A stretch of DNA of 64,000 bases from Bordetella genomosp. 1 (GTDB lineage: Bacteria; Pseudomonadota; Gammaproteobacteria; Burkholderiales; Burkholderiaceae_B). The first letter of the stretch is position 1, and each line of letters opens with the position of its first letter. The position numbers and the translations under genes are program-made. The stretch is from positions 248,001 to 312,000 of the forward strand of contig NZ_NEVL01000002.1 of assembly GCF_002261335.1 (NCBI RefSeq), given 5' to 3'. The notes below the pieces were generated by a model that saw nothing but the letters and a program-made list of their open reading frames with translations, searched no databases and had not been told where the DNA came from. Positions 45,823-55,153 of the stretch are shown here, piece after piece.

Positions 45823-46683
45823 TCAGGCCTCGAACCAGTTCAGGATGCCGTCCAGGCCGGTGACGTTGAGCGCGTAGCGCGTCTGCTCGCGCACGATGGG
45901 CTTGGCGTGATAGGCCACCGGGAAGCCGGCGTGCGAGAGCATCGGCAGGTCGTTGGCGCCGTCGCCCATCGCGATGATCTGCGCCGTGGCCGCGCCGTGT
46001 TCCTGGGCGAAGGCCTGCAGGTGCCGCGCCTTGGCGGCGCCGTCCACGATGTCGCCCAGCACCGAGCCGGTCAGCTTGCCGTCGGCGTCCACGTCCAGCG
46101 TGTTGGCAAAGCACCGGTCGAGCCCGAGGCGGGCCTTCAGGCGCTCGGTGAAGAAGGTGAAGCCGCCCGACACCAGCAGGGTCTTGATGCCGGCGGCCTG
46201 CACCGAGCTCAGCATGCGTTCCGCGCCCGGGTTGAGCAGCAGCTTCTCGTCGTAGACCCGCTGCAGGGTGCTGGCCGGCACGCCCTTGAGCAGGGCCACG
46301 CGGCGGCGCAGGCTCTCGGAAAAATCCTTGATCTCGCCGCGCATCGCGGCCTCGGTGATCTGGGCCACCTTGTCGCCCAGGCCCGCCATCGCCGCGATCT
46401 CGTCGATGCATTCGATGTTGATCAGCGTCGAGTCCATGTCCATCGCCAGCACCTTGCAGTCGGCCAGGCGCAGGCCGGCCGACACGAAGGCCGCGTCGAT
46501 GCCATGGCGCTCGGCCCAGGCGCGCACCTCGGCGCGGGTGGCCTCGTCGGCCTGCACGTCGAGCAGGCGGGCGGCGGTGGTGCTGATGCGGGCGATGCCC
46601 TGCGCGCTGGCGAGCGCGGCGAGCTGTTCGGCGTGTTCGACGGCGAGCGCCGGCGACTGGATGATGAGGTTCAGGGTGGTCAT
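45823..46683 (-). CDS. serB: Phosphoserine phosphatase
   Basis: The 286-residue HAD-family enzyme makes L-serine from phosphoserine, the last step of serine synthesis. The nucleophile motif DMDSTLINIE, SGGFTFF (motif II), a conserved Lys and GDGANDLPM (motif III) are intact. An N-terminal domain of about 75 residues precedes the catalytic part. The open frame extends far upstream only as a shadow of mfd; ATG at 46683 is the family-like start. It lies 11 bases downstream of mfd on the same strand. Confidence 0.95.
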   Translation of the reverse strand: MTTLNLIIQSPALAVEHAEQLAALASAQGIARISTTAARLLDVQADEATRAEVRAWAERHGIDAAFVSAGLRLADCKVLAMDMDSTLINIECIDEIAAMAGLGDKVAQITEAAMRGEIKDFSESLRRRVALLKGVPASTLQRVYDEKLLLNPGAERMLSSVQAAGIKTLLVSGGFTFFTERLKARLGLDRCFANTLDVDADGKLTGSVLGDIVDGAAKARHLQAFAQEHGAATAQIIAMGDGANDLPMLSHAGFPVAYHAKPIVREQTRYALNVTGLDGILNWFEA

Positions 46684-46694
46684 GGGTGTGAAGG

Positions 46695-49600
46695 TTACTT
46701 GAGCGAGCGCAGCACGGCGCGGACCGCGTCGGCGCGGGCGGCCACTTGCGGCGCCTTGATTTCGATACGCAGGCGGTCCTGGCCCGACAGCTTGATGTGG
46801 CGCTGCTTCTGCACCAGCTCGATGATGCGCAGCGGGTCGACGCTGGTCTTGGGTCCGAACTGCAGCAGCGCCTGGGCCTCGCTGGCGTCGATCTTGACGA
46901 TGCCCAGCGGCTGCGCCGCGAGGCGCAGGCGATGGGTGGTAAGCAGGGTCTGGGCCGCCTCGGGCAGCTTGCCGAAGCGGTCGATCAGCTCCTCCTGGAT
47001 CTGGATCAGGTCGTCTTCGTCGGCCGCGTGCGCCAGGCGCTTGTAGATCGCCAGCCGGCCGTGCACGTCGGGGCAGTAGTCGGAGGGCAGCAGGGCGGGC
47101 GCGTGCAGGTTGACCTCGCAGGCGAGGTTGAAGGGCGCGTCGAGGTCGGGCTCCTCGCCCGCCTTGAGCGCGCGCACCGCCTCGTTGAGCATCTCGTTGT
47201 ACATCGAGAAGCCCACTTCCTGGATGTTGCCCGACTGCGAGTCGCCCAGGATCTCGCCGGTGCCGCGGATCTCGAGATCGTGCATGGCCAGGTAGAAGCC
47301 GGAGCCCAGCTCCTCCATGGCCTGGATCGCCTCCAGCCGCTTCTTGGCGTTGCTCGTGATCGCGTCCTCGCCCGGCGTCAGCAGGTAGGCATAGGCCTGG
47401 TGGTGCGAGCGGCCGACGCGGCCGCGCAGCTGGTGCAGCTGGGCCAGGCCGAAGCGGTCGGCGCGGTGGATCACGATGGTGTTGGCCGAGGGCACGTCGA
47501 TGCCGGTCTCGATGATGGTGGTGCACAACAGCACGTTGTAGCGCTGCTGATAGAAGCCCTTCATCACCTGCTCGAGCTCGCGTTCGGCCATCTGGCCGTG
47601 GGCCACGCCGATGCGCGCCTCCGGCACCAGCTCTTCGAGGCGGGCGCGCCGGTTGTGGATGGTCTCGACCTCGTTGTGCAGGAAGTAGGCCTGGCCGCCG
47701 CGCTTGAGCTCGCGCAGCAGCGCCTCGCGGATCGTGCTGCCGTCTTCGCGCCGCACGAAGGTCTTGATCGCCAGGCGCTTCTGCGGCGCGGTGGCGATCA
47801 CGGAGAAGTCGCGGATGCCCTCGAGCGACATGCCCAGCGTGCGCGGGATCGGCGTGGCGGTGAGCGTGAGCACGTCGACCTCGGCGCGCAGCGCCTTGAG
47901 CGACTCCTTCTGGCGCACGCCGAAGCGGTGTTCCTCGTCGATGATCACCAGGCCCAGGCGCTTGAAGCGCACGTCCTTGGACAGGATCTTGTGCGTGCCG
48001 ATCACGATGTCGACGCGGCCGTCGTTGATGCCCTCGACCGCGGCCGCCACTTCCTTGGCGGAGCGAAAGCGCGACAGCTCGACGACGCGCACCGGCCAGT
48101 CGGCGAAGCGGTCGGAGAAGGTCTGCGCGTGCTGTTCGGCCAGCAGCGTGGTGGGGCAGAGCAGGGCGACCTGCTTGCCGTTGGCCACGGCCAGGAAGGC
48201 GGCGCGCAGCGCGACCTCGGTCTTGCCGAAGCCCACGTCGCCACACACCAGGCGGTCCATCGGCCGGCCCGAGGTCATGTCCATGATGACGGCCTGGATC
48301 GCGGCCGACTGGTCGGGCGTCTCCTCGAAGCCGAAGCCTTCGGCGAAGGCCTCGTAGTCGTTGAGCGGCAGGTTGAATTGGAAGCCCTCGCGCGCCGCGC
48401 GCTGCGCATACAGCGCGAGCAGCTCGGCGGCCGTGTCGCGCACCTGCTTGGCGGCCTTGCGGCGCGCCTTGTCCCACTGGCCCGAGCCCAGGCTGTGCAG
48501 CGGCGCGGCCTCCGGATCGGCGCCGCTGTAGCGGGCGATCACGTGCAGCTGCGACACCGGCACATACAGCGTGCTGCCGCTGGCGTATTCGAGGTGGAGA
48601 AACTCCATCTCGCCTTCGCCCATGTCCATGTTGACCAGGCCGTGATAGCGGCCGATGCCGTGCTGCGCGTGCACCACGGGGTCGCCGGCGCGCAGCTCGG
48701 CCAGGTCGCGCACCATCGCCTCGACGTTGCTGGTGCGTTCCTGGGCGCGCTTGCCGCCGCGCCGGGCCGGCGAGTTGCCGGGGTAGAGATCGTTTTCGGT
48801 GAGGAACACCAGGCCGCACTGCGGCAGGCCGAAGCCCGCCGACAGCGGCGCCACCGCCAGGCCGAAGTGGCCGTGGTCGCGCAGAAAGCCCTGCACGTCG
48901 TCGGCCTGCAGGTCGATCGCGATGCGCTGCTCGGCCAGCATCTGGCTCAGCGTTTCGCGCCGGCCGGCCGAGTCGGCGCACAGCACCACCCGCGCGTCGG
49001 TGCGGTCGAGCAGCGTGCGCAGCTTGGCCACCGGGTCGTCGGCACGGCGCGACACGCCGACGTCCGGCGCGGCGATGAAGTCCGGATGGCCGCGCTCGGT
49101 GCCGAGCGCCAGCCGCGCGAACTGGCGGAAGCCGGCGTGCAGGCCCTCGCCGTCGAGGAACAGCGTCTCGGGCGGCAGCACCGGGCGCTCGCGGTCGCTC
49201 TTCAGGAAACCATGGCGGCTGGCGGTGTCCTGCGCGAAGCGCTGCACCGCGCCGTCGATGTCGCCCAGCGTCACCGTGATGGTGTCGGTCGCGAGGTAAT
49301 CGAACAGCGTGGCGGTCTGCTCGAAGAACAGCGGCAGGTAGTATTCGACGCCGGCGAAGGCGATGCCGCTGCCGATGTCCTTGTAGGGCAGGGCGCGCGA
49401 GGGATCGCCCTCGAACACCTCGCGAAAGCGCGCGCGGAAATGGTTGCGCGCGTTTTCGTCCATCGGGAATTCGCGGCCCGGCAGCAGCTGCACCTCGCCC
49501 ACGGGGTAGAGGCTGCGCTGCGTGTCCACGTCGAAGGCACGGATCGATTCGATCTCGTCGTCGAACAGATCGATGCGGTAGGGCACCACCGAGCCCATCG

Positions 49601-50159
49601 GGAACAGGTCGATCAGCCCGCCGCGCAGGCAGAACTCGCCCGGCGCGGTCACCTGGGTGACGTGGGTGTAGTTGGCCAGCGTGAGCTGGGCGCGCAGCGC
49701 CTGCTCGTCGAGCTTGTCGCGCTGCTTGAACGAGAACGTGTAGGCCGCGAGGAACGACGGCGGCGCGAGCCGGTACAGGGCGGTCGTGACCGGCACGGTC
49801 AGGATGTCGACCTCCTTGAGCATCAGCGCGTGCAGGGTGTGCAGGCGCTCGGAGATCAGGTCCTGGTGCGGCGAGAACGCGTCGTAGGGCAGCGTCTCCC
49901 AGTCGGGCAGCTGGCGCACGCGCAGGTCGGGCGCGAACTGCGGGATTTCGTCGGTCAGGCGCTGCGCCTCGAGCGGCTCGGCCGTGAACACGACGAGCGG
50001 GCGGCGGGCGGCCCGGGCGAGGTCGGCCAGCAGCCAGCCGTCGCCCGATCCGGGCGGACGCGGCTGCGCGTAGCGCGTGCCGGGCTTGAGCGCGGCCAGC
50101 GTGGCGGCGGTGGACGGGAGGTGCGGCGCGGCGCCGGTGGAAGAGGAGGATTCAGCCAT
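46695..50159 (-). CDS. mfd: Transcription-repair coupling factor Mfd
   Basis: The 1154-residue protein removes RNA polymerase stalled at DNA damage and recruits UvrA. In order it has a UvrB-like N-terminal module, then the RNA-polymerase-interacting CarD-like domain (PVVHAQHGIGRYHGLV, about residues 480-560). The RecG-like translocase follows, with Walker A CGDVGFGKTEVALRAAF (about 640) and DEEH box IIDEEHRFGVRQKE (about 740). A C-terminal TRCF domain closes it. The length is standard. ATG at 50159 lies only 29 bases from the divergent ispD ATG. Confidence 0.97.
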   Translation of the reverse strand: MAESSSSTGAAPHLPSTAATLAALKPGTRYAQPRPPGSGDGWLLADLARAARRPLVVFTAEPLEAQRLTDEIPQFAPDLRVRQLPDWETLPYDAFSPHQDLISERLHTLHALMLKEVDILTVPVTTALYRLAPPSFLAAYTFSFKQRDKLDEQALRAQLTLANYTHVTQVTAPGEFCLRGGLIDLFPMGSVVPYRIDLFDDEIESIRAFDVDTQRSLYPVGEVQLLPGREFPMDENARNHFRARFREVFEGDPSRALPYKDIGSGIAFAGVEYYLPLFFEQTATLFDYLATDTITVTLGDIDGAVQRFAQDTASRHGFLKSDRERPVLPPETLFLDGEGLHAGFRQFARLALGTERGHPDFIAAPDVGVSRRADDPVAKLRTLLDRTDARVVLCADSAGRRETLSQMLAEQRIAIDLQADDVQGFLRDHGHFGLAVAPLSAGFGLPQCGLVFLTENDLYPGNSPARRGGKRAQERTSNVEAMVRDLAELRAGDPVVHAQHGIGRYHGLVNMDMGEGEMEFLHLEYASGSTLYVPVSQLHVIARYSGADPEAAPLHSLGSGQWDKARRKAAKQVRDTAAELLALYAQRAAREGFQFNLPLNDYEAFAEGFGFEETPDQSAAIQAVIMDMTSGRPMDRLVCGDVGFGKTEVALRAAFLAVANGKQVALLCPTTLLAEQHAQTFSDRFADWPVRVVELSRFRSAKEVAAAVEGINDGRVDIVIGTHKILSKDVRFKRLGLVIIDEEHRFGVRQKESLKALRAEVDVLTLTATPIPRTLGMSLEGIRDFSVIATAPQKRLAIKTFVRREDGSTIREALLRELKRGGQAYFLHNEVETIHNRRARLEELVPEARIGVAHGQMAERELEQVMKGFYQQRYNVLLCTTIIETGIDVPSANTIVIHRADRFGLAQLHQLRGRVGRSHHQAYAYLLTPGEDAITSNAKKRLEAIQAMEELGSGFYLAMHDLEIRGTGEILGDSQSGNIQEVGFSMYNEMLNEAVRALKAGEEPDLDAPFNLACEVNLHAPALLPSDYCPDVHGRLAIYKRLAHAADEDDLIQIQEELIDRFGKLPEAAQTLLTTHRLRLAAQPLGIVKIDASEAQALLQFGPKTSVDPLRIIELVQKQRHIKLSGQDRLRIEIKAPQVAARADAVRAVLRSLK

Positions 50160-50188
50160 CAGGGGGAAGATTATAAAATCTCTTGACC

Positions 50189-50920
50189 ATGTCTGAACCT
50201 ATTGCGTCCATCCCGCGCGAATCCGCCCCGCTGATCGCCCTCGTCCCCGCCGCCGGCGTGGGCAGCCGGGCGGCCGGCCCGGGCGCTTCCGCCCTCCCCA
50301 AACAGTACCGGCCGCTGGCCGGCGAGCCCATGTTGCGCCATGCCGTGCGGGCGCTGCTGGCCGATGCCCGCATCGCCGAGGTGCTGGTGGCGGTCTCGCC
50401 CGGCGATGGCTGGGTCGAGACGGCCCTGGCGGGCCTGCCGCGCACCCGCTGGCTGCCCTGCGGCGGCGCCACCCGCGCCGACACCGTGGCGCAGGCGCTG
50501 GCCGCGCTCCAGGCCGAAGGCGTGTCGCCCGAGGCCTGGGTGCTGGTGCACGACGCCGCCCGGCCCGGCCTGCCGGCCGCCGCGCTGGCGCGCCTGATCG
50601 AGGCCTGCCAGGACGACCCGGTGGGCGGCCTGCTGGCGCAGCCGGTGCCCGACACGGTCAAGCAGGCCGGTGCGGACGGCGCGCGCGTGGCCCGCACCCA
50701 GGACCGCGACGGCCTCTGGCTGGCCCAGACGCCGCAGATGTTCCGGCTTGGCATACTGGGCGCCGCGTTGGCCCACGCCCGCGCCGCCGGCGTCAACGTC
50801 ACCGACGAGGCCAGCGCGCTGGAGTCGCGCGGCCTGGCGCCGCGGCTCGTGCCGGGTTCGGCGCGCAATTTCAAGGTCACCTGGCCTGAAGATTTCGAGT
50901 TGATGGAAAAATGGCTATGA
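50189..50920 (+). CDS. ispD: 2-C-methyl-D-erythritol 4-phosphate cytidylyltransferase
   Basis: The 243-residue enzyme of the MEP isoprenoid pathway couples CTP to methylerythritol phosphate. It has the nucleotidyltransferase start [25 protein letters not shown], the Arg/Asp motif [14 protein letters not shown], and [11 protein letters not shown] at 50189 is chosen over an in-frame TTG at 50183. The TATAAAAT run 10-18 bases upstream is close enough to suggest a very short leader if it is the -10 element. It overlaps ispF by 4 bases. Confidence 0.95.
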   Translation: MSEPIASIPRESAPLIALVPAAGVGSRAAGPGASALPKQYRPLAGEPMLRHAVRALLADARIAEVLVAVSPGDGWVETALAGLPRTRWLPCGGATRADTVAQALAALQAEGVSPEAWVLVHDAARPGLPAAALARLIEACQDDPVGGLLAQPVPDTVKQAGADGARVARTQDRDGLWLAQTPQMFRLGILGAALAHARAAGVNVTDEASALESRGLAPRLVPGSARNFKVTWPEDFELMEKWL

Positions 50921-51402
50921 ATTTCCCGTTCCGCGTCGGCCAAGGCTTCGACGTACACGCGCTGGTCGAAGGGCGTCCGCTGATCATTGGCGGCGTCACG
51001 ATCCCGCACTCCCACGGCCTGCAGGGCCACTCCGACGCCGACGTGCTGCTGCACGCCATCACCGATGCGGTGCTGGGCGCGGCGGCGCTGGGCGACATCG
51101 GCCGCCATTTCCCCGACACCGACCCCGCCTTCAAGGGCGCCGACAGCCGCGTGCTGCTGCGCGAGGCGATGGCGCGCGTGGCGGCCGCGGGCTGGACCGT
51201 GGTCAACGTCGACGCGACCGTGCATGCGCAGGCGCCCAAGATCGGGCCGCACGCGCCGGCCATGGTCGCCAACGTGGCGGCCGATCTCGGCATCGATCCC
51301 GCCGCGGTCAACATCAAGGCCAAGACCAACGAGCATCTCGGATATCTCGGTCGAAAGGAAGGCATCGCGGCCACCGTGGTGGCCATGATCGCCCGCGTTT
51401 AA
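50917..51402 (+). CDS. ispF: 2-C-methyl-D-erythritol 2,4-cyclodiphosphate synthase
   Basis: The 161-residue trimeric zinc enzyme performs the fifth MEP pathway step. The metal ligands are in GQGFDVHAL (Asp and His) and the following [21 protein letters not shown] and [20 protein letters not shown] are also conserved. ATG at 50917 gives an ATGA overlap with ispD; an in-frame ATG at 50911 would add MA. ispD and ispF are adjacent in many proteobacteria. Confidence 0.95.
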   Translation: MNFPFRVGQGFDVHALVEGRPLIIGGVTIPHSHGLQGHSDADVLLHAITDAVLGAAALGDIGRHFPDTDPAFKGADSRVLLREAMARVAAAGWTVVNVDATVHAQAPKIGPHAPAMVANVAADLGIDPAAVNIKAKTNEHLGYLGRKEGIAATVVAMIARV

Positions 51403-51505
51403 CGGCTTGTAGCAAGCGGCGGCGGCAGCGGTCCCGTAAGTGTCACAAAGCGTCGGTAGCATCGCGGCCGACCCTGTTTGGACACTTGCCCGGAACCTGA
51501 CCGTC

Positions 51506-53416
51506 ATGCCGCAATCCTCCCGCCTCTCTCGCCGCGACGTCCTGAAATTCCTCGGCAGCGCGCCCATGCTGCCGCTCGCCACCGGCGCCGGCGCCAGCGC
51601 GCTGCTGGCCGCCTGTGCCCAGGGCCAACGCGGCCAGCCTGCGCAGGTTTCGTTCCTGGCCATGCCGGCGCCCACGCTCGCCGACCCGGCCGCCATGGCG
51701 CGCACGACCGTCGGCTCGCGCATGGTGCTGCGCTATCCCGGCGGGCGCGAAGAGACCGTCGCGCTGGCCTACGAGCCGTTCTTCATGACCGGCGACGAGG
51801 TGCCCGACGGCCGTGGCGGCACGCTGCTGGCCGGCGGCTATCTCGACATCCGCAACCAGCCCATCATGGACACCTCCGTGCCGGGGCGCGCGCGTCAGTT
51901 CTTCTCCGACTGCCCCGACGGCATGTCGATGCTGACGCTGCCCGATCCCAAGGTGGCGGGCGTGAAGGGCAACACGGTGTTCGCCGTGGTGCAGTTCGAA
52001 TACACGACCTTCGACCAGGCTGGCGGCGAGATGTACGGCAAGCTGCCGTCGCCGATCGCCGTGCTGACGCTCGACCAGGATCCGGCCACGGGCCACCTCG
52101 CGCTGGTGCAGTATCGGCCGGTGGACACCTCGGCGGTGCACGGCCTGTGGATCACCTGCGGCGCCAGCCTGTCGCCCTGGAACACCCACCTCTCCAGCGA
52201 GGAGTACGAGCCCGACGCGATCTCGCCCAAGGCGAAGGACCTGGCCCAGTTCAAGGCCTACAGCCGCAATCTGTATGGCGACGAGAACGCCGCCAATCCC
52301 TATCACTACGGCCATCTGCCCGAAGTGGTGGTGCAGCCCGACGGCTCGGGCGTGGTGAAGAAGCACTACTGCCTGGGCCGCATCTCGCACGAGCTGATCC
52401 AGGTCATGCCCGACCGCCGCACCGCGCTGATGGGCGACGACGCCACCAACGGCGGCCTGTTCCTGTTCGTGGCCGACCGCGCCGAAGATCTGTCGGCCGG
52501 CACGCTCTACGTGGCGCGCTGGCACCAGCAGTCAAGCACCGGCCCGGGCTCGGCCACGCTCGACTGGGTGCGCCTGGGCCACGCCACCAGCGACGAGATC
52601 CGCGCGCTGGCCGACCGGCTGCGCGGCAGCGACATCATGGACGTGAGCGAGACGGACCCGGGCGTGCCGGGCTACACCCGCATCCCGTTCGCGGGCCGCC
52701 ACAACTGGGTGCGCATCAAGCCCGGCATGGCGCAGGCGGCCGCCTTTCTCGAGACGCACCGCTACGCCGCGCTGGCGGGCGGCAGCCTCGGCTTCACCAA
52801 GATGGAGGGCACCACGGTGAACGTGCGCGACCGCGTGGCCTACTCGGCCATGTCGCGCGTGGAGGCCTCCATGCTGGACGGCTCGGGCGGCATCAAGGTC
52901 GAGGGGCCCAAGGCCGGCGCGGTCTACGCGCTGAACCTGCGCGGCGGCCAGAAGGACACCGAAGGCCGCGCCATCGACAGCGAGTGGGTGCCGGTGGACA
53001 TGGCCCCGCCGGCCGCGCTGGTGGGCGTGGACCTGAAGCAGCCCGACGCGCTGGGCAATGTGCACGACGCCGAGCGCATCTCCAACCCCGACAACCTCAA
53101 GTTCTCGGAGAAGCTGCGCACGCTGTTCATCGGCGAGGACAGCGGCGGCCACGTGAACAACTTCCTGTGGGCCTATAACGTCGACACCCGCCAGCTCGCC
53201 CGCGTGCTGTCCTGCCCGGTGGCCGCCGAATCGACCGGCCTGCAGGCGGTGGACGAGCTCAATGGCTGGACCTACATCACCAGCAACTTCCAGCACGCCG
53301 GCGACTGGAACAAGCTGCACGACAAGGTCCGTCCCGCCACCGAGGCGCTGGTGCGCGCCAACTACCGTGATCGCCACGGCGCGACGGTGGGCTACATCAC
53401 GGGTGTAAAGGTCTGA
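51506..53416 (+). CDS. PhoX-family (DUF839) phosphatase, Tat-exported, possible lipoprotein
   Basis: The 636-residue protein opens with a twin-arginine signal (SRLSRRDVLKFLG) whose hydrophobic stretch ends LLAAC, with a possible lipid-modified Cys37. The rest matches the PhoX/DUF839 beta-propeller family. It includes ISHELIQVMPDRRTALMGDD and DNLKFSEKLRTLFIGEDSGGHVNNFLWAY, which in PhoX supply acidic ligands for calcium/iron. PhoX enzymes are Ca-dependent alkaline phosphatases. Many DUF839 proteins have not been tested, so substrate is open. ATG at 51506 is preferred because it places the Tat motif at residue 6. No convincing Pho box is found upstream. Confidence 0.88.
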   Translation: MPQSSRLSRRDVLKFLGSAPMLPLATGAGASALLAACAQGQRGQPAQVSFLAMPAPTLADPAAMARTTVGSRMVLRYPGGREETVALAYEPFFMTGDEVPDGRGGTLLAGGYLDIRNQPIMDTSVPGRARQFFSDCPDGMSMLTLPDPKVAGVKGNTVFAVVQFEYTTFDQAGGEMYGKLPSPIAVLTLDQDPATGHLALVQYRPVDTSAVHGLWITCGASLSPWNTHLSSEEYEPDAISPKAKDLAQFKAYSRNLYGDENAANPYHYGHLPEVVVQPDGSGVVKKHYCLGRISHELIQVMPDRRTALMGDDATNGGLFLFVADRAEDLSAGTLYVARWHQQSSTGPGSATLDWVRLGHATSDEIRALADRLRGSDIMDVSETDPGVPGYTRIPFAGRHNWVRIKPGMAQAAAFLETHRYAALAGGSLGFTKMEGTTVNVRDRVAYSAMSRVEASMLDGSGGIKVEGPKAGAVYALNLRGGQKDTEGRAIDSEWVPVDMAPPAALVGVDLKQPDALGNVHDAERISNPDNLKFSEKLRTLFIGEDSGGHVNNFLWAYNVDTRQLARVLSCPVAAESTGLQAVDELNGWTYITSNFQHAGDWNKLHDKVRPATEALVRANYRDRHGATVGYITGVKV

Positions 53417-53444
53417 AGCGCGGCGCGCCGCGCCCGGATTGCGG

Positions 53445-53470
53445 ACGGCCCCTGCGGGGGCCGTTCTGCT
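53445..53470 (+). terminator. Hairpin terminator after the PhoX-family gene
   Basis: ACGGCCCC (53445-53452) pairs with GGGGCCGT (53457-53464) around TGCG. The following TCTGCTT is a weak T-tract, so efficiency is uncertain. Confidence 0.6.
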
Positions 53471-53550
53471 TCGTGGGCGAGGCGAGAGTTTCTGTGCGGA
53501 ATCGGACCGTACCCGCTGGCTAAGATGTTCTTTTTTCGTCGGATCGGCTT

Positions 53551-54498
53551 ATGGTCCTCAATGCCTCCGCCCACCTCTCCCCGTCAGATCCGGCCGCCGG
53601 GCCGGCGTCCGGGCGCCGGCCCGCCGCCGTCGCTGCCGCCGCACCGGCGCCCTGGCTCCTGATCCTGGCGCACGACGCCCAGCGTCGCCAGCAGCTCGCG
53701 CAGTGGTGCGCCACGGCCGGATTCCAGTGCCGCGCGTACGCCGCGATCTCGGCCCTGCCCGCGCCGCTGCACGGCGGCCCGGCCGGCCCCTGCGCGCCGC
53801 TCGATCAGCCCGACTCGCTGGATCCGCCCGGCCCGCTCGGTCCGCTCGGTCCGCCCGATCCGCTCGGTCCGGCCGCGCCCGGTGATCCGCGCACCCCGCC
53901 CGGCGCCGCGGCGCTGATGCTGATCGACAGCGCCCAGCCCACCGGCCTCACCGCCCAGGCGCTGGCATGGGCCCGCGAGCAGGGCCAGGGCCGCATCGGC
54001 GTGCTGGCGCTGGTGCCGGCCGGGCGCGCCGAGGCCAGCATCGCGGCCCTGTTGCAGGCCGGCGCCGACGACTATCTCGAGGAGCCCGCCACGCCGGTGC
54101 TGGCGCGCGCCAAGCTGTGGGCGCTGCTGCGCCGGGTGCAGCAGCGGCAGGTGGGCGGCCATCGCGAAACCTACGGCGAGTTCCTGTTCGATCTCGATGC
54201 GCACGAAGTCCTGCGCAGCCGCGAGCGCATCCACCTCACGCCCAAGGAGTTCAGCGTGGCGCTGCTGCTGTTCCGCCATCAGGGCCAGCCGATGTCGCGG
54301 CTCGTGATCCAGCAGAGCGTCTGGCAGCACGCGGCCCCGCTCATCACCCGCACGATCGACACCCACGTCTGCATCGTGCGCGCCAAGCTGCGGCTGCGCC
54401 CCGAACACGGCTATCGCCTCAAGACCATCTATGGCTTCGGCTACCGGCTCGAGCGCGTCTCCGAGGTGGAGCGCCGGGCGCTGTGCGCGCTGGGCTAG
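53551..54498 (+). CDS. Atypical OmpR/PhoB-type regulator with Pro-rich insertion in a degenerate receiver domain
   Basis: In the 315-residue protein, residues from about 205 to 305 form a clear winged-helix DNA-binding domain (YGEFLFDLDAHEVLRSRERIHLTPKEFSVALLLF, then TRTIDTHVCIVRAKLRL, then GYRLKTIYGFGYRLE). The N-terminal half has a receiver-like layout (WLLILAHDAQRRQQLAQWC, ALMLIDSAQPTG, GADDYLEEPATP). However, the acidic pocket and the conserved Lys (KP) are altered, so normal phosphorylation is doubtful. A stretch of Pro, Leu, Gly and Asp repeats (about residues 88-115) is inserted after the second helix region. It is an orphan with no histidine kinase beside it on the same strand. A terminator follows. 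Confidence 0.8.
   Translation: MVLNASAHLSPSDPAAGPASGRRPAAVAAAAPAPWLLILAHDAQRRQQLAQWCATAGFQCRAYAAISALPAPLHGGPAGPCAPLDQPDSLDPPGPLGPLGPPDPLGPAAPGDPRTPPGAAALMLIDSAQPTGLTAQALAWAREQGQGRIGVLALVPAGRAEASIAALLQAGADDYLEEPATPVLARAKLWALLRRVQQRQVGGHRETYGEFLFDLDAHEVLRSRERIHLTPKEFSVALLLFRHQGQPMSRLVIQQSVWQHAAPLITRTIDTHVCIVRAKLRLRPEHGYRLKTIYGFGYRLERVSEVERRALCALG
53824..53868 (+). repeat. Five in-frame 9-bp tandem repeats within the orphan regulator gene
   Basis: The units follow CCG-CYC-GRY. Three are exact CCGCTCGGT copies (53833-53841, 53842-53850, 53860-53868); the units at 53824-53832 (CCGCCCGGC) and 53851-53859 (CCGCCCGAT) are variants. They encode Pro-Leu/Pro-Gly/Asp triplets. Unit loss or gain keeps the frame and would change linker length. 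Confidence 0.8.
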
Positions 54499-54511
54499 CC
54501 GCGCGCCCACG

Positions 54512-54543
54512 AAAAAACACCGGCGCGAGGGCCGGTGTCTTTC
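54512..54543. terminator. Terminator between the orphan regulator and ahpD (bidirectional)
   Basis: ACACCGGC (54517-54524) pairs with GCCGGTGT (54531-54538), with six A residues before and TCTTTC after. The A run can serve as T-tract for the convergent ahpC-ahpD transcript. Confidence 0.8.
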
Positions 54544-54580
54544 ACTGCATCCCGTCTGCCGCGCGGGCAGGGCGGGGGGC

Positions 54581-55099
54581 TTACTTGCCTTGCGCCTTGA
54601 GCGCCAGCGCGGCGGCGTTCACCACGGCGGCGATGCGGCCGGCGTCGCGCAGCTGCTCGGTCGAGAGCCCGTCTTTCTTCAGGTTCTCGTAGTGCGACTG
54701 CACGCAGAAGTGGCACTTGCCGATGATCGAGGCCACCAGCGCGAACAGCTCGAAGCGCTTCTTCTCCACGCCGCCATGGGTGGCGTAGGCGTTCATGCGC
54801 AGCTGGGCGGGCAGGCTCTTGAGCTGGGCGTCACCGGTCATTTCCACGTAGGGATACCAGGTGTTGTTCATGCCCATGAGCGCGGCGGCGGTCAGCGCGG
54901 CGTTGGCGTCGCCCTCCGACAGCGCGCCCTTGAAGGCGTCGACCAGGAACGGGCTGCTCGAGGCGTAGGCCGCGGCCAGGGCGGCGCCCAGCGCGTCTTC
55001 CTGCGAGAGGGTCGAGCGCGCGATGACGCTGTCCAGATTCAGGCGGATGTCCTTGGCCCAATCCGGTAGTTGTTCCTTGATGGTAGAAAGGAATTCCAT
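54581..55099 (-). CDS. ahpD: Alkyl hydroperoxidase AhpD family protein
   Basis: The 172-residue all-helical carboxymuconolactone-decarboxylase-fold protein has the redox motif IIGKCHFCVQSHYENLKK (CxxC followed by His), matching the AhpD active site. AhpD reduces AhpC in mycobacteria with the help of lipoamide. It lies 54 bases downstream of ahpC on the same strand, so the pair should be one peroxide-reducing system. The AhpF reductase partner is absent here, consistent with AhpD taking its role. Confidence 0.93.
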   Translation of the reverse strand: MEFLSTIKEQLPDWAKDIRLNLDSVIARSTLSQEDALGAALAAAYASSSPFLVDAFKGALSEGDANAALTAAALMGMNNTWYPYVEMTGDAQLKSLPAQLRMNAYATHGGVEKKRFELFALVASIIGKCHFCVQSHYENLKKDGLSTEQLRDAGRIAAVVNAAALALKAQGK

Positions 55100-55153
55100 A
55101 GTTTTTACCTATAGTCTGGAGCAGGAAAGGCCCGGACGAGCCGGGCCAGGAAC

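Noticed and set aside
46746-50186. Very long open frame on the plus strand opposite mfd, and similar long frames opposite nuoL, nuoM and the transporter genes
   Set aside because: High GC at third codon positions suppresses stops in antisense frames. Their translations are Arg/Gln/His/Ala-rich and match no family, while the opposite strand carries complete known proteins.
51436-51460. Possible Pho box before the PhoX-family gene (GTGTCAC ... CGTCGGT)
   Set aside because: Only one half-site fits; the 11-bp repeat is not preserved, so PhoB control is not supported.
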